A DNA stretch of 64,000 nt, taken from positions 41,929,501 to 41,993,500 of the forward strand of contig NC_073639.1 of the NCBI RefSeq assembly GCF_029407905.1, given 5' to 3'. The DNA is from Bubalus kerabau. Its lineage: Eukaryota > Chordata > Mammalia > Artiodactyla > Bovidae. Under the pieces are notes generated by a model, which was given only the letters and a program-made list of their open reading frames with translations, was not told the origin of the DNA and ran no database searches. Below are positions 46,590-58,884 of this stretch, piece by piece; position 1 is the stretch's first letter, and the number at the start of each line of letters is the position of its first letter. The translations under genes and the position numbers were made by a program.

Positions 46590-47440
46590 AATTGAAAGGA
46601 ACTGTGCTTTAGTCAGAAAAGCCAGCAATCTGGGGAGAAGGTAGTCTTATGTCCAGAGACCAACTCTGAAGATTCTGCTCAGCCATGAAAGTTTTTAAAG
46701 TAAAGGGGGAAACAATCTCAGTTAATCATTAAGATAGAAGGTTATAGGGTATAGGGTATCTGGCTCCATCCTACTGTTATGTTCCCAACATGCATGTAGA
46801 GTTATCTGCAGCACTTTTATAACAGTGAAAAATTATAACCTAAGTGTCCTTCAACAGAAAAACTGTTCAATGAACTGTTAGATTCAGTCTGAAGAATATA
46901 ATGTATTAATTTAAAAAATAATAGTCATAGTAATACATACTATCAAGTAAAAGAAACTAAAGAATAAAGCATGAAGTGAGGAAAAAATACTATAATTGCA
47001 CAAACATATATGTATATACATGTAAATGCATTCTTCAAAAAGGACTTGAAGTATACAGACCAATGTTTTAACAGTGATTACTTGGATTGGGGTGGGGCCT
47101 TGAGGATCAATAAAGAGAAAGATTATTCATTTAAAAAAAAAAAAAAAAAAAAGATAGAAGGTTAGATTCTTCATTGTTTTTCCATTGCGTGCAAACCTGC
47201 TGACTTCTGATCTTCCTTTGTCTGCTCTCTTGTGAATGTTGTTTGCTTGTAAATTTACTAAAGGGAAACTGAGGGTAGAGATACAGTCACTCTTTAACTA
47301 CTTAATTCTTCATTCTTACTCCTTTTAATTCAAGAAAGGAATCAACAGGTTAGGCAAGGGATTGTGTACCTTCAGTAGGGCACTAGTCAGAAGCTGGGTT
47401 GAATGTTACCTAGTTATCTCAAAGGTTTAAGGGGAACAGA
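46590..47440. mobile_element. LTR-like repeat 'Y', copy 2, split by an L1
   Basis: 46620-46730 matches 63120-63240 (GAAGATTCTGCTCAGCC, AAAGGGGGAAACAATCTCAG). 47165-47370 matches 63290-63490 and 40600-40790. The halves are separated by a 406-bp L1 insertion with target duplication. Class I LTR origin is likely from the context, but the orientation is uncertain. Confidence 0.5.
46745..47150 (+). mobile_element. L1-like insertion, 406 bp, perfect 14-bp target-site duplication
   Basis: It begins TAGGGTATAGGGTATCTGGC and holds L1 3'-region sequence (CCTAAGTGTCCTTCAACAG). It has AATAAA at 47109-47114 and ends in a poly-A tail at 47133-47150. Direct repeats AAGATAGAAGGTTA at 46731-46744 and 47151-47164 are identical. 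It is a 5'-truncated, target-primed insertion. Confidence 0.88.
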
Positions 47441-47925
47441 AATAGGAAAAGGACAAAAGGGCTGCTTACAGGGTTTTCTCTAAACTCCCCTTATCTGCCT
47501 AAAGACAGATACTCCAAAAGGAGCCATTTGTCCTACATTTCTTTCCCAGCAGTTTTATGAACCAGGGAAGATTAGCTATTATCACAGGAGATAGGACGAG
47601 AATTCTATATCACATTCAACCTTTGTCACGAATGATTATACCTCTAACCTATTTTTCTAAAGGTTTATTCATCTCCAAAAAATTTCTTTCCCCCAAAGAC
47701 TTGCATCCCTCCTTCCTTTTCCTTTATAAGATGATGTTTAATCCTGAATTCTAAAGGCACAACTTTGTGCTTCTCATTTTTCCTGAATATATCCTGACAT
47801 AAAATATACATGTTAATGTGTCTACTGGTTTTTCTCTTGTTAATATCTCTTATTACAGAAATTTCAGCCAAAAACTAAGAAGGGTAAAGAAAAAATTGTT
47901 TTTCTTCCTCTACATCTATTGACCA
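47440..47925 (+). mobile_element. Retroviral LTR, plus strand
   Basis: It carries CTGCCTAAAGACAGATACTCC, a TATA box CTTTATAAG at 47722-47730, and a TGGTTTTTCTCTTGTTAATA and TCAGCCAAAAACTAAGAAGG U5, ending near CCTCTACA (47920). It resembles a ruminant class I-type LTR as recalled. The upstream border with repeat Y is not clear. Confidence 0.6.
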
Positions 47926-48089
47926 GGTGAACAAGAAGATGACATATTTGTGATATGACCATAATCCTGGTCCTTATGGACCAAATGACCGTGATGGCAG
48001 AGATGAACTTTAAGCCTGAGCTCAGCAACATATGCTTACCTCACCAAGGCAGTTTGGCTATAGACACTGCTGAGTGACAAACATATCAG

Positions 48090-48576
48090 TGTAGTAGAGA
48101 AGAAAAAATTAGACTCCATATTGGATCTGTTTATTTTACCTGTAAACTTTATGTTCAAGGGATGTTGCCTACAGCTTAAAGTTTACATAATGGCACATCC
48201 CTGGGAACCCTGCCATGCCTGAGTATTAAGCTAAAATACTTTTGTTTAAACTCACAGGAAATATCTTGACCAGGCCCACCTATGAATGGCTACAAGAAAG
48301 AAGAAATTAATGCATCCCCTCCAGAGTCTGGCCAGAATCAGGAAATATTTGCAAACAATGATCACCTGTTTTACTTTTCCTCCTCACCTTCCCCTTTTTG
48401 CTCTATAAAAGAAACTAGCATCCAAATCCAGGAAATACATTTTTTTGAGACAATAATCTATCATCTTTTTGGTCTATTGACGTTCTGAGTACTTGCTATT
48501 CCTTGTACCAGCAACCCATCTCTCATTTAATTGGCCTGTCCTGCAGATGAGTGGAACAAGCCTGGATTTGGCAACA
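48090..48576 (+). mobile_element. Solo LTR, 487 bp, with 4-bp target-site duplication
   Basis: It starts TGTAGTAGAGAAG and ends GGATTTGGCAACA. TCAG at 48086-48089 and 48577-48580 is the target duplication. TATA CTATAAAAG lies at 48403-48411. It is homologous along its length to the LTR at 19325-19778. No internal sequence remains, as expected after LTR-LTR recombination. Confidence 0.85.
48403..48411 (+). promoter_or_regulatory. LTR TATA box
   Basis: CTATAAAAG, conserved in the related LTR near 19606. Activity is unknown. Confidence 0.5.
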
Positions 48577-48580
48577 TCAG

Positions 48581-49249
48581 TAGCAGAGACCAAGCTGAAC
48601 ATGCATTATAGTACCATTCACCCAAGGGAGCAGTCATTCAGGCATCATTGAAGGGAAATCCATTTGTTAGCACTGGAATAAGCCACCAGGATATAGATTG
48701 TATTCCTGGACCATCATAGTTCTGCCATAACCACTATCAGTCAGTTCACAGGATATTTTATTCATTATGTTTTTCCACAGACAAGTCTGCTGAAAGGAGA
48801 TTGACTTAACAGCAAGCAAATTGCTGTAACTGGCTTGTGTTTGTTGAACTCACTCACTCTAAAGTGGTTGGCCTGATTTAGAATTGCTTTATTTGGAAGT
48901 TAAATATGATTACAAGAGGTATATAAGGAGACCAAGTTGACAAGGGGCAGGTTGTGGTGATGTGGACTATAAATTCCCACTTTTGGGTGAAACTGAAACT
49001 CAAAGTAAGCAAAGACTCCTTCCTCAACTGTTGCCTGGTAGGGCTTGGCCAAGATAAAAATTTGTGAGATATTTGAAAGGTGGAAACAAAGCAAGGAAGC
49101 AAGGTTGACATGGTTACAAATGGAAGACAGTAGTAGAAATGTGTGTGTTGTATCTTGTGCTCACATTCTTCTATCTCATTTCTAATTTTATTCCTAACTA
49201 TGAACCTACTAAAGGACAGATCCTGGAGCCTGATATTAAATAACCTACT
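48581..49249. other. Moderately AT-rich DNA, nothing recognised
   Basis: Overlapping 64- and 77-codon minus-strand frames near 48878-49111 have no recognisable domain. It could be an old retroviral internal fragment, but I saw no motif. Confidence 0.45.
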
Positions 49250-49455
49250 ACTAGCTTCCCTAGTGGCTCAGAGGATAAAGTGTCTGCCTGCAATGCAGGT
49301 AGACCTGGGTTCAATCCCTGTGTTAGGAAGATCCTCTGGAGAAGGAAATGGCAATCCACTCCAGTACCTTTGCTGGGAAAATCCCATGGATGGAGGAGCC
49401 CGGTAGGCTAGAGTCCATGGGGTTGCAAAGAGTCAGACATGAAGGAGCAACTTCA
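49250..49455 (+). mobile_element. Bov-tA SINE
   Basis: A sense SINE from AGCTTCCCTAGTGGCTCAG, with a canonical B box GGTTCAATCCC near 49308, to GTCAGACATGAAGGAGCAAC. The 87-codon frame across it is read-through. Confidence 0.94.
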
Positions 49456-52400
49456 CTTTTACTACAGACTCAAAGAGACAACAATGTCCAGTAAATGTCA
49501 CCAACTCTCTCTTCCTTTTCCATTTGGGAAGCTGACTTTTTAGGGGTTCTCAGATTGGTTGGTTTGGTGACTCCTTTCTTCTTATAGTCTGTTTCTGATC
49601 TTCACTCCACCAGTTTGACTTATTCAGTGCTTCACAGAGGCTCTGTGATTGAAGACCAAAACAAATCTCTATTGTCATGATTGAATCAGACAAGAATTAT
49701 AAAAGGATGCTAAATTATTAGGTTATGGGAACATTTCCTCCCTCTCTCCTCCTAATAGTACTTAATTGTCAAATCACAAATTTCTTTCTAGCTATTATTG
49801 GTCATCAAGGGAGCACATGTTTTGCCTCATGAAATTGATGCAAGTTAACTTATCATCATTAATATTAGAATTTTGCCTTTTGGAATTGAACCAATTTAGT
49901 TTAGTACATTAATATTAGAAAACAACATGCCATAGAACATAATATGAAGAATTATATATATATATGTAAATATATGTCACAATTTAGAAGAGTAATAAAT
50001 ACACTTTGAAGAAATAAATATGTATTTATCAAGACTATGCTTACTCCTAGTTAAGAATCAAGCATCTTAATTAACTGATGTGTGTACATGTGTGCAAGTG
50101 CATGTTTTTTTTTTTGTTTTGTTTTGTTTTGTTTCTTGTTCTTACTCTCATGTAATTGTTCAAATGTTCAAAGCATAGTGCTTGTAGGCAGGTGAACTCC
50201 TGAAGTGCAGATAAGGTCCAGGCCTGGAAGAAGCTAAAGTTTCAGGCTTCTTCATAAGACTCTTCCCAGAAGCCCTTGGTGGCTCAAGTCTATCATCAGC
50301 TCATCTTGGAAACTTTTTTGATATTTATGGTCTAGAAAATTAGAGGTAAATTTCCAGATCCATTTGTGAAAAAAATAACTGGGATGTTAAACATTTTTTT
50401 TCTTTTGGGAAATAAAATTTATGATTTTATAAGTTCTTAGACAAAAGAGAAAATAGCAGCAGGTCATTTATCTTCACAAGAGTGATAATGTTTCACTAAC
50501 AGATGCTTATTAGAAAGATAACCCCAATCAAGTATTACAAACCTTCATGGGATTTTGTAATGCAATAAAATATTATTTCAACAAAGTCATAATGATAATA
50601 ATCTATATTTTATTGCCTAATTTAATCCATAACTTATATATGTATTATTTCACCATTTTGTGAATCATCATCTCACATGAAAGCAAGCTGTTGGTGATTT
50701 TCTTTCCTCATGAGGGAGATATTTGGGCAAACAATCAAGACAATATTTCTTCTTCACTATTTTGCATATTTTTAATGACAGGACTTATGGTAGGTCCCAG
50801 AAACATTTTGTTAAAGCTTTCTGTAAATCGGTTGATTGGCTTATATGAAATAATCAAAGGAACAATTTTGTTAAGATTTTAGTAAACAGTGATGCTTAAT
50901 ATGCTCTCAATATACAAATTTTGTTCATAGAAGGCTGATGGTGCCATGAGAAAACAAATGTGAATGTTAAAGCTTGTGTTTTTACTATCAGAATATATGT
51001 AACTAAAATCTCCAGAGTCTGTACTATTGTACAGGGACTTTTGTACTTTCCCTGTTCTAGTGTTGGAGTGTATTTTAAGAAATGGTAACTATAAAGATAT
51101 ATCTATCTGTCTCTCTACCTATCTACCTAGTGTTCCCTTTCTGCCCATTCTTTCTGCCAGAGAGCTGAGTGAGATAGTTTCCAAAGTTTACATTTTTAAG
51201 ATGACTAATAGGATATGGAGGATGGTGAAATAAAAGCAAAAGATTAACAAAAACGTTCAAAGAAAATATAAGTTGATCAGCACAATAAAGACTCAGAAGA
51301 TAGAATAGGTAGCAAAGGGAGGAAAATATAACAACAGCAAAAACCTAAAGACAGGGTAGGTGAAAGACTTGGAGAAGGAAGAATTTAGTAGACGCAATAA
51401 GGCAAGAAAACTCTAAATATCAAGATTGAAAAGTATTACTAAATATTAAGAATCAGACTGCTCTGAATACTCATAAAAAGGGCAATAAAGCTTTAAAATA
51501 ATTAATGATAATTATTAATGATTTTATTTTTGTCATTAGGCTTGGCTGCATTACATGCAAATATGCACAGAAACCAAGCCATGGGAATCTACATAATCTA
51601 TCAGAAATATATGAGCAAAGCTCAGTAAGAAAATATTCTGCAATTTACAGAGTTTTTATAATTGAATTTTAATTTTGAAACTAGAGAAAAGCAAAACCAA
51701 TGTAATTGACAAAGTTTATTTAACTATCAATAACACAGATTATTGATGAAAATGCTTTTTTAAAATTGTTCGTAAAGATTTTGAAAAAAGGTGCTGTCAT
51801 TATGAAATGTGAAAATTATGACAACATACTTTCATTTTGAATACTGTAATGGTCTTTGAAGGAACAAGCTCCCAGGGAGTTTCCATACATGTCTATTTGC
51901 TCCTTTGAGAAATCTACATCCACTTATGGGATAACCTTTAAGCAATTTTTTGTTTAACTACCACTTATAAATCAGAATTTCCTGTGAGCAAAAATCAGGA
52001 AGGTTATAACTATCTTTATGTATAATTTTTCTTGAGTAAACTTGGAACATGCAGGACAAGTTTTGGCATAGTAACATTTTTCTTTCAAATGACTGCAAAA
52101 ATATATCAACTATTTTTATTGAACTGTAGCAGGAAAGTAAACTGCTTGCCAGAAATTACATTATCTAAAACATTTATTTATCAAAACATTTCTTGGAGGT
52201 AGTATTGCTATTGGAATTTTTCTCATCTCAGAATCATATTAAGATATTTAATTTATAATGAAGTCATGTATTTGGTAAATAAATATGTTTATTTCATTTG
52301 TTTATTTTTGTTGATATTAAAATATACTTAGCTACAAAGTAGTTTGATATTTGAAGATATAAAATTTCATCAGAACTTTCTTGACATATGTCATGTATTA

Positions 52401-53275
52401 CATAATAAACTATATCAACATACCATGAAATAAACAAGTTACATGATTGAGGTATGGCCATTAGATCTGATGAAAGGGGAAAATCAAATTGAAAAACAAT
52501 ATGTTATAACAAAATACAAAGAACATTTTATAAACACATTATGAAATAAATGAACACTTAGTTATATCTAAGAGTTTGCTTGAAATTTAACTCTGGCAAA
52601 TTTTATAATCTCTTATGTTCTTCAAATACCTGTTAGTAAAATAGGAATGGACAATTTCTCATAGTATAGAAGCAACATGCACTAGAAAGAATACTTGGTT
52701 TCAAAAAGGAAATATTAGTATTCAGTGCTGAACAAATTTTAAAACCAGTTACATTTTTAAAAATATGAAAAGTAAGCACTTCCCCCATATAACACTTAAC
52801 ACTTCTCTAAAGATAAAATGTTAGTGTGAATATGTTTTTATAGAGCTGTATACAAAATTATTGTCTATAGAATCAAACAATCTTCACCTGTGGGTGAGTA
52901 GAATGTCTCAAAGGGAGCAATAAGGTCAGCTTTTTGGCTATGAGCTACTAAAGGTTTTGAAGAATCCATTCCACTAAAAGCAGGAAGAAAGGGACAGGGG
53001 AAATAAAGAGAGATAATATGAGTTAAATCCACAAAGAAAGAGTGAGATATAGAAAATAAATTACAGACACTTTATAGCAGGAAACATAGTATGTTGAATA
53101 AAATATTATCTCTTTTCAAAAGTCTCCTTCTATTCAATAATTATAAAAGCTACCAGTTTCTGAAAAGGTGAAGTTGAAAGACAAAGAATAAAAAATATCT
53201 AGTTGGATGCCTGTAGTCAAAGAAAAACAAGGTGGAAAATAGAAAAAGGAAAGTATGTGTATATATATATACACA
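49456..53275. other. AT-rich unique DNA, 3.8 kb
   Basis: The longest stretch with no recognised repeat. It contains a TA run near 49957, a (TTTTG)n run at 50107-50136, and a degenerate (TATC)n near 51098-51130. The 63- and 68-codon frames at 50691 and 51027 have no recognisable domain. Confidence 0.5.
50107..50136. repeat. (TTTTG)n microsatellite
   Basis: A poly-T run followed by about four TTTTG units. Confidence 0.9.
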
Positions 53276-53722
53276 CTCCATAGAATCAAAGCTGTGGTTT
53301 TTCCAGTAGTCATGATGTATGGATGTAGCAGTTGGATCATAAAGAAAGCTGAGTACTGAAGAATTGATGTTTTTAATTTGTGGTGTTGGGGAAGACTCTT
53401 GAGAGTCCCTTGGACAGCAAGGCAATCAAACCAATCAATTCTAAAGGACATCAATCCTGAATATTCACTGAAAGGACTGATGCTGAAGCTGAAGCTTCAG
53501 TACTTTGTCCACCTTATATGAAGAGCCAATTCATTGGAAAAGACCCTGACGCTGGGGAAGAGTGAGGGCCAGAGGAGAAGGGGGTGGCAGAGGATGAGAT
53601 GATTAGAAAGCATCTCTGACTCAATGGACATGGGTTTGAGCAAACTCTGGTAGACAGTAAAGGAGAAGGAAGCCTGGTGTGTTGCAGTCACAGAGTTGGA
53701 CACAGCTTAGCAGGTAAATAAT
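53276..53722 (+). mobile_element. BovB LINE 3' fragment
   Basis: A sense BovB from CATAGAATCAAAGCTGTGG to CACAGCTTAGCAGGTAAAT. It is moderately diverged, and a TA/AC run precedes it. Confidence 0.92.
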
Positions 53723-54157
53723 AGCAACAAAAATATGTATATGCATTAGTTGAATTACATATGTTATTGTCTCAGGATGTATTTTTAAAGTGATGAAAAT
53801 ATTTTAGCACTCTTAAAAATTTATTGAGAGGTCTGTGATATGAATTGAGCAGTGTATGAGCTAAAACTTTGGAGTGTAGAGAACAGAGTTAACTAACAAC
53901 CAAGTGCATTTTTTTTTTTTTTTTGAGAGAGAGACAGAGCATAAAAGTTCATGGAAAGCACCAGCTCTAGCTCTGACTGTTACCAAAGAAAATTTTTGAA
54001 CGCTGTTTAGTCACGTATATTTTAAAAGTGAGGACAAACAGGTACTATCATGATTACCTAGTGAGTTTCTTTCACAGTAAAGGTAAGACTTAAGCATGAT
54101 TTATCTTTTGTACATATTGAATGTACAAATTGGAAAATTTTGAGATTGAGAAAGGAG

Positions 54158-55075
54158 TACAAATTTCAAAATTGGGAAAGGAGTAAGTCAAGGATGCATA
54201 TTGTCACCCTGCTTCTTTAACTTATCTGCTGAGTATGTCATGTGAAGTGCCAGGCTGGATTATCACAAGCTGGAATCAAGATTGCTGGGAGAAATATCAA
54301 CCTCAGATATGCAGATGACACCACTGCATATCTGAAAGTGAAGAGAAATTAAAGAGCATATTGATAAATGTAAAAGAGGAGAGTGAAAAATCTGACTTAA
54401 AACTCAACATTCAAAAAGTCTAATATCATGGCATCCATTCCCATTGCTTCATGGCAAATAGATGGGAAAAAAAATGGAAACTGACAGACTTTATTTTCTT
54501 GAGCTGCAAAATGAGTGTGGGTGGTGACTGCAGCCATGAATTCAAAGACACTTGCTCCTTGGAAGGAAAGTTATGACAAACCTAGACAGTCTATTAAAAA
54601 GCACAGATATCACTTTGCTGACAAAGGTCCATATTTCCAAAGCTATGGTTTTTCTAATAGTCATGTACAGATGTGAGAGTTGGACTATAAAGAAGGCTGA
54701 GTGCCAAAGAAGTAACTCTTTTGAACTGTGGTGTTGGAGAAGACTCTTGAGAGTCCCTTGGATGCCAAGGAGTTCAAACCAGTCACTCCTAAAGGAAATC
54801 AACCCTGAATATTCCTTGGAAGAACTGATGCTGAGGCTGAAGTGCCAATAATTTGGCCTCCTGATGTGAAGAGCCAACTCATTGGAAAGGATCCTGATGC
54901 TGAGAAAGATTGAGGGCAAGAGAAAAGAGAGCGACAGAGGATGAGATGGTTGGATGGCATAATCGACTCAATGAACATGAATTTGAATAAACTCCAGTAG
55001 ATAGTGAAGGACAGGAAAGCCTGTTTTCTGCAGTCCATGGAGTCACAAAGAGTCAGACATGACTGAACAACTAAA
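54158..55075 (+). mobile_element. BovB LINE 3' fragment (RT end to 3'UTR)
   Basis: A sense BovB with the RT thumb side, YADD codons near 54306-54318, a deletion next to them, and a 99-codon C-terminal frame at 54552-54851. It ends AGACATGACTGAACAACTAA. Confidence 0.94.
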
Positions 55076-55683
55076 AAACAACCGCAACAACATTGTGAAT
55101 GTTTATTTGTGTGTGCATGTGTGTGTGTATCCCTGAGTATCTAATTTAAAAAGAAATCTCCTCTGACACTCCCTAATCTCATATATTTTATTATTTAATA
55201 ATCACTACACTGTAGTGTGAAAAATACCTTTAAATTTTAATTATTTTAGAAGAGAAATGTTTTAAATATAATATGATATTGAAAAAATAATAAATAAAAA
55301 GTTAATGATGGGAATTTTATACATGAAGAACATAATACAAAAAAGTCAAAGACAATGCAATAAAATCAGAAGTTAGTTTATATGTGTGAACTGAAGCTAA
55401 TTTACATTTATTTATTATAAGAATTGTATAATCTGTTAATATATAAGAAATAGGCTAAGGAATTTAAAATTGCTTATAGAACAAAGCATACTATAAAAGA
55501 TCTTTTTCTACAATAATAATTAAATACATACAATTTTAAACTAAATTTAATCAGATATGCAATTATCATGAAGATCTGTAACTTACATTCAGTCACAAGT
55601 TTTTCTGAGAGAAAAATCTTTTCTCTTTTAAAGAAAGAAAGACAACTGTTTGTTACTTAAAGGGAATGTAAACAGATAAAGAC
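55076..55683. other. AT-rich DNA
   Basis: Includes a short (GT)n near 55107. Nothing else was recognised. Confidence 0.5.
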
Positions 55684-56111
55684 TCAGTTCAGTTCAGTCA
55701 CTCAGTCGTGTAGGACTCTTTGTGACCCCATGAACTGCAGCACGCCAGGCCTCCCTGACCATCACCAACTCTCGGAGTTTACTCAAACTCATGTCCATTG
55801 AGTTGGTGATGCCATCCAACCATCTCATCCTCTGTCATCCCCTTCTCCTCCTGCCCTCAATCTTTCCTGCCATCAGGGTCTTTTCAAATGAGTCAGCTCT
55901 TCACATCAGGTGGCCAAAGTATTGGATTTTCAGCTTCAACATCAGTCCTTCCAATGAACACCCAGGACTGATCTCCTTTAGGATGGACTGGTTGGATCTC
56001 CTTGCAGTCCAAGGGACTCTCAAGAGTCTTCTCCAACACCACAGTTCAAAAGCATCAATTCTTCAGCACTCAGCTTTCTTTATAGTCCGACTCTCACATC
56101 CATAAATGACT
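55684..56111 (-). mobile_element. BovB LINE 3' fragment
   Basis: Antisense BovB 3'UTR starting (CAGTT)n at 55685 and ending CTCACATCCATAAATGAC. It is oriented opposite to the next BovB at 56338, so the two can pair as an inverted repeat. Confidence 0.94.
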
Positions 56112-56452
56112 AGGAAGTTAATTGGAAATATCTATCAAAACTATTTAAAAAAACATCTAGAATCAGCACTTTATCTTTAAATACTTGTAAAATGATATGT
56201 ATAGCATTTTTCTAGTTGTATTTGTCATTGCAAAATATTTGAAAAATACTGGGTGCCAATTTACAGGCTTAACTAATTTACAGCATGCTGATGTATTTTG
56301 GGTTTACCTAAGTTGTGTAAAATTTGGATAATTCCACAGAATACATCATGTAAAATGCTGGGGTGGATGAGTCACAAGCTGGAATCAAGATTCCCAGGAG
56401 AAATATCAACAACCTCAGATATGCAGATGACATCACCCTTATACCAAAAAGC

Positions 56453-56768
56453 TGGAAGTGAAAGTGAAAGTTGCTCAGTTGTATCTGACTCTTTGTGACC
56501 TCTTGGACTATACAGGACTATACTATTCTCCCGGCCAGAATAGTGGAGTGAGTAGCCTTTCTCTTCTCCAGGGGATCTTCTCAACCCAGGGATCGAACCC
56601 ATGTCTTCCATAATGGAGGAGGATTCCTTACCAGTTAAGCCACCAGGGAAGCCCAAGAATACTGGAGTGGGTAGTCTATCCCTTCTCCAGTAGATCTTCC
56701 TGAGCCAGGAATCTAATCAGAGTCTCCTGCATTGCAGGTGGATTCTTACTAGCTGAGCTACCAGGGAA
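56453..56768 (-). mobile_element. Dimeric Bov-tA-type SINE nested in BovB
   Basis: An antisense full unit (56455-56653, ending GCCACCAGGGAAGCCC) is followed by a second partial unit (56654-56768, ending GAGCTACCAGGGAAAG). BovB resumes at GAGGAACTAAAGGGCC. Target duplication may be a short GTGAAAG-type repeat and is not certain. Confidence 0.85.
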
Positions 56769-57415
56769 AGAGGAACTAAAGGGCCTCTTGATAAAGGTGA
56801 AAGAGAAAAAGCTGGCTTAAAACTTAACATTCTAAAAGCTAAAACCACGGCATCCAGTCCCATCACTTCATGGCAGATAGATGGGGAAAAAATGGAAACA
56901 GTGACAGACTTTATTTTCTTGGACTCCAAAATCACTGCAGATGGTGAATGAAGCCAGAAAATTAAGAGACGCTTACTCCTTGGAAGAAAAGCTATGACAA
57001 ACCTAGACAGCATATTAAAAAGCAGAGACATTGCTTTGCTGACAAAGGTCCATCTAGTCAACTACAATTTTTCCAGTAGTCATGTATAGATGTGAGAGTT
57101 GGACCATAAAGAAGGCTGAGTGCCAAAAAGTTGATGCTTTTGAACTGCAGTGTTAGAGAAGACTCTTGAGAGTCATTTGGACTACAATGAGATAAAACCA
57201 GTTAATCAACCCTGAAAGTTTATCAGAAAGACTGATTATGAAGTTGAAGCTCCAATACTTTGGCCACCTGATACAAAGAATTGACTCATTGGAAAAGACA
57301 CTGATGTTGGGAAAGATAGCAGACAGGAGGAGAAGGGGATGACAGAGGACAAAATGGTTGAATGGCAACACCAACTCATTGGAGATGCATTTTAGCAAGC
57401 TCTGGGAGATGGAGG

Positions 57416-57676
57416 CACCCTACTCCAGTACTCTTGCCTGGAAAATCCCATGGACAGAGGAGTCTAGAAGGCTGCAGTCCATGGGGTTGCTGAGGGTCGG
57501 ACACGACTAAGCGACTTCACTTTCACTTTTCACTTTCATGCAGTGGAGAAGGAAATGGCAACCCACTCCAGTGTTCTTGCCTGGAGAATCTCAGGGACGG
57601 GGAGCCTGGTGGGCTGCCATCTATGGGGTCTCACAGAGTCAGACACGACTGAAGTGACTTAGCAGCAGCAGCAGGC
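57416..57676 (+). mobile_element. Bov-A2 SINE nested in BovB, 9-bp target-site duplication
   Basis: A sense dimer with the CTTTCACTTTTCACTTTCATG linker and a (CAG)n tail near 57661-57674. Perfect repeats AGATGGAGG lie at 57407-57415 and 57677-57685. It is well preserved, so it is young relative to its host. Confidence 0.94.
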
Positions 57677-57812
57677 AGATGGAGGAGGACAGTGAAGCCT
57701 GATGTGCTATAATCCATTAATTCACAAAGAATCAGGCGCAAATGAGCAAATGAACAATGGACAACAACAGGGACTGATGTGAAAAAGTTATCCAGATACA
57801 TTGTGACATAGA

Positions 57813-58345
57813 AGGATAATTGTATTAGTTTTCTATTGCTACCATACCAAATCACCACCAACTTAATGGCTTAAAATAACACAAATTGATTCTTGAGATC
57901 AACAGGTTCTTCAGATCAGAGATCTGATAGCTTGGCTGGGTCTTTACTCAGAATCTCAGAGTCTCACAAGACCAAAAGCAAGGAGTTGCATGTTTGTGTT
58001 TCTAGAGACTCGAGGACAGAATTTTTTCCTGACTCATTCAGATTGTTTCCAGAACTCAGATTGTTGATTGAGGCTGGATGACTGAGGTCTCAGTTTCTTT
58101 GTTGGCTGTTAGCTAAGGGTCATTCCCAGTTTGGACAGATCACTTACCTCTGGGTTCATGATTACCTTTATCCATCTCTAAAGTCTGTATCCACAGGTGG
58201 AGTTGTTAGTCTGCAAACCTCAGATCAAATCCAGTCTTCTCTGCAGGGAACTCTCTAAACACTTCTGCCTTCCTCTTTCACTCTGAAGTGCTCATGTGAC
58301 TCTCTTGAGCCTACCCAGGTAATCCAGGGCAATACTCCTATTTGA
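57813..58345 (+). mobile_element. Ancient mammalian interspersed repeat (family not named)
   Basis: The block TTAGTTTTCTATTGCTACCA ... ACCACCAACTTAATGGC ... AAAATAACACAAATTGATTC, with CCCAGGTAATCCAGGGCAAT at the far end, is recalled from many placental genomes. It is heavily diverged. I cannot name the family safely. The 62-codon frame inside is not called. Confidence 0.6.
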
Positions 58346-58352
58346 AAGTCTG

Positions 58353-58884
58353 TGCCCTGATCTGATCTGATCTGATATCACGCTCAGTCGTGTCCGACTC
58401 TTTACGACCCCATGAATCGCAGCACGCCAGGCCTCCCTGTCCATCACCAACTCCCGGAGTTCACGCAGACTCACGTCCATCCAGCCATCTCAATCTCTGT
58501 CGTCCCCTTCTCCTCCTGCCCCCAATCCCTCCCAGCATCAGTCGTCCCCTTCTCCTCCTGCCCCCAATCCCTCCCAGCATCAGAGCTTTTCCAATGAGTC
58601 AACTCTTCACATGAAGTGGCCAAAGTACTGGAGTTTCAGCTTTAGCATCATTCCTTCCAAAGAAATCCCAGGGCTGATCTCCTTCAGAATGGACTGGTTG
58701 GATCTCCTTGCAGTCCAAGGGACTCTCAAGAGTCTTCTCCAACACCACAGTTCAAAAGCATCAATTCTTCGGCGCTCAGCCTTCTTCACAGTCCAACTCT
58801 CACATCCATACATGACCACAGGAAAAACCATAGCCTTGACTAGACAAACCTTTGTTGGCAAAGTAATGTCTCTGCTTTTGAATG
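58353..58884 (-). mobile_element. BovB LINE 3' fragment with (TGATC)n tail
   Basis: An antisense BovB from (TGATC)n at 58356-58377 to GTAATGTCTCTGCTTTTGAA. Sequence is close to the consensus, with an 84-codon C-terminal frame (58607-58861), so it is young. It carries an internal 42-bp tandem duplication and a small deletion near 58480. Confidence 0.95.
58499..58582. repeat. Perfect 42-bp tandem duplication inside BovB
   Basis: 58499-58540 and 58541-58582 are identical. Each starts GTCGTCCCCTTCTCC and ends CCCAGCATCA. Other BovB copies in the window have one unit. Confidence 0.95.

Larger units (their letters stand above)
56338..57765 (+). mobile_element. BovB LINE 3' region, split by two SINE insertions
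   Basis: Pieces at 56338-56450, 56769-57415 and 57686-57765 are collinear with other sense BovB copies (YADD region, C-terminal ORF, 3'UTR). The gaps are filled by SINEs at 56453-56768 and 57416-57676. Confidence 0.92.
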
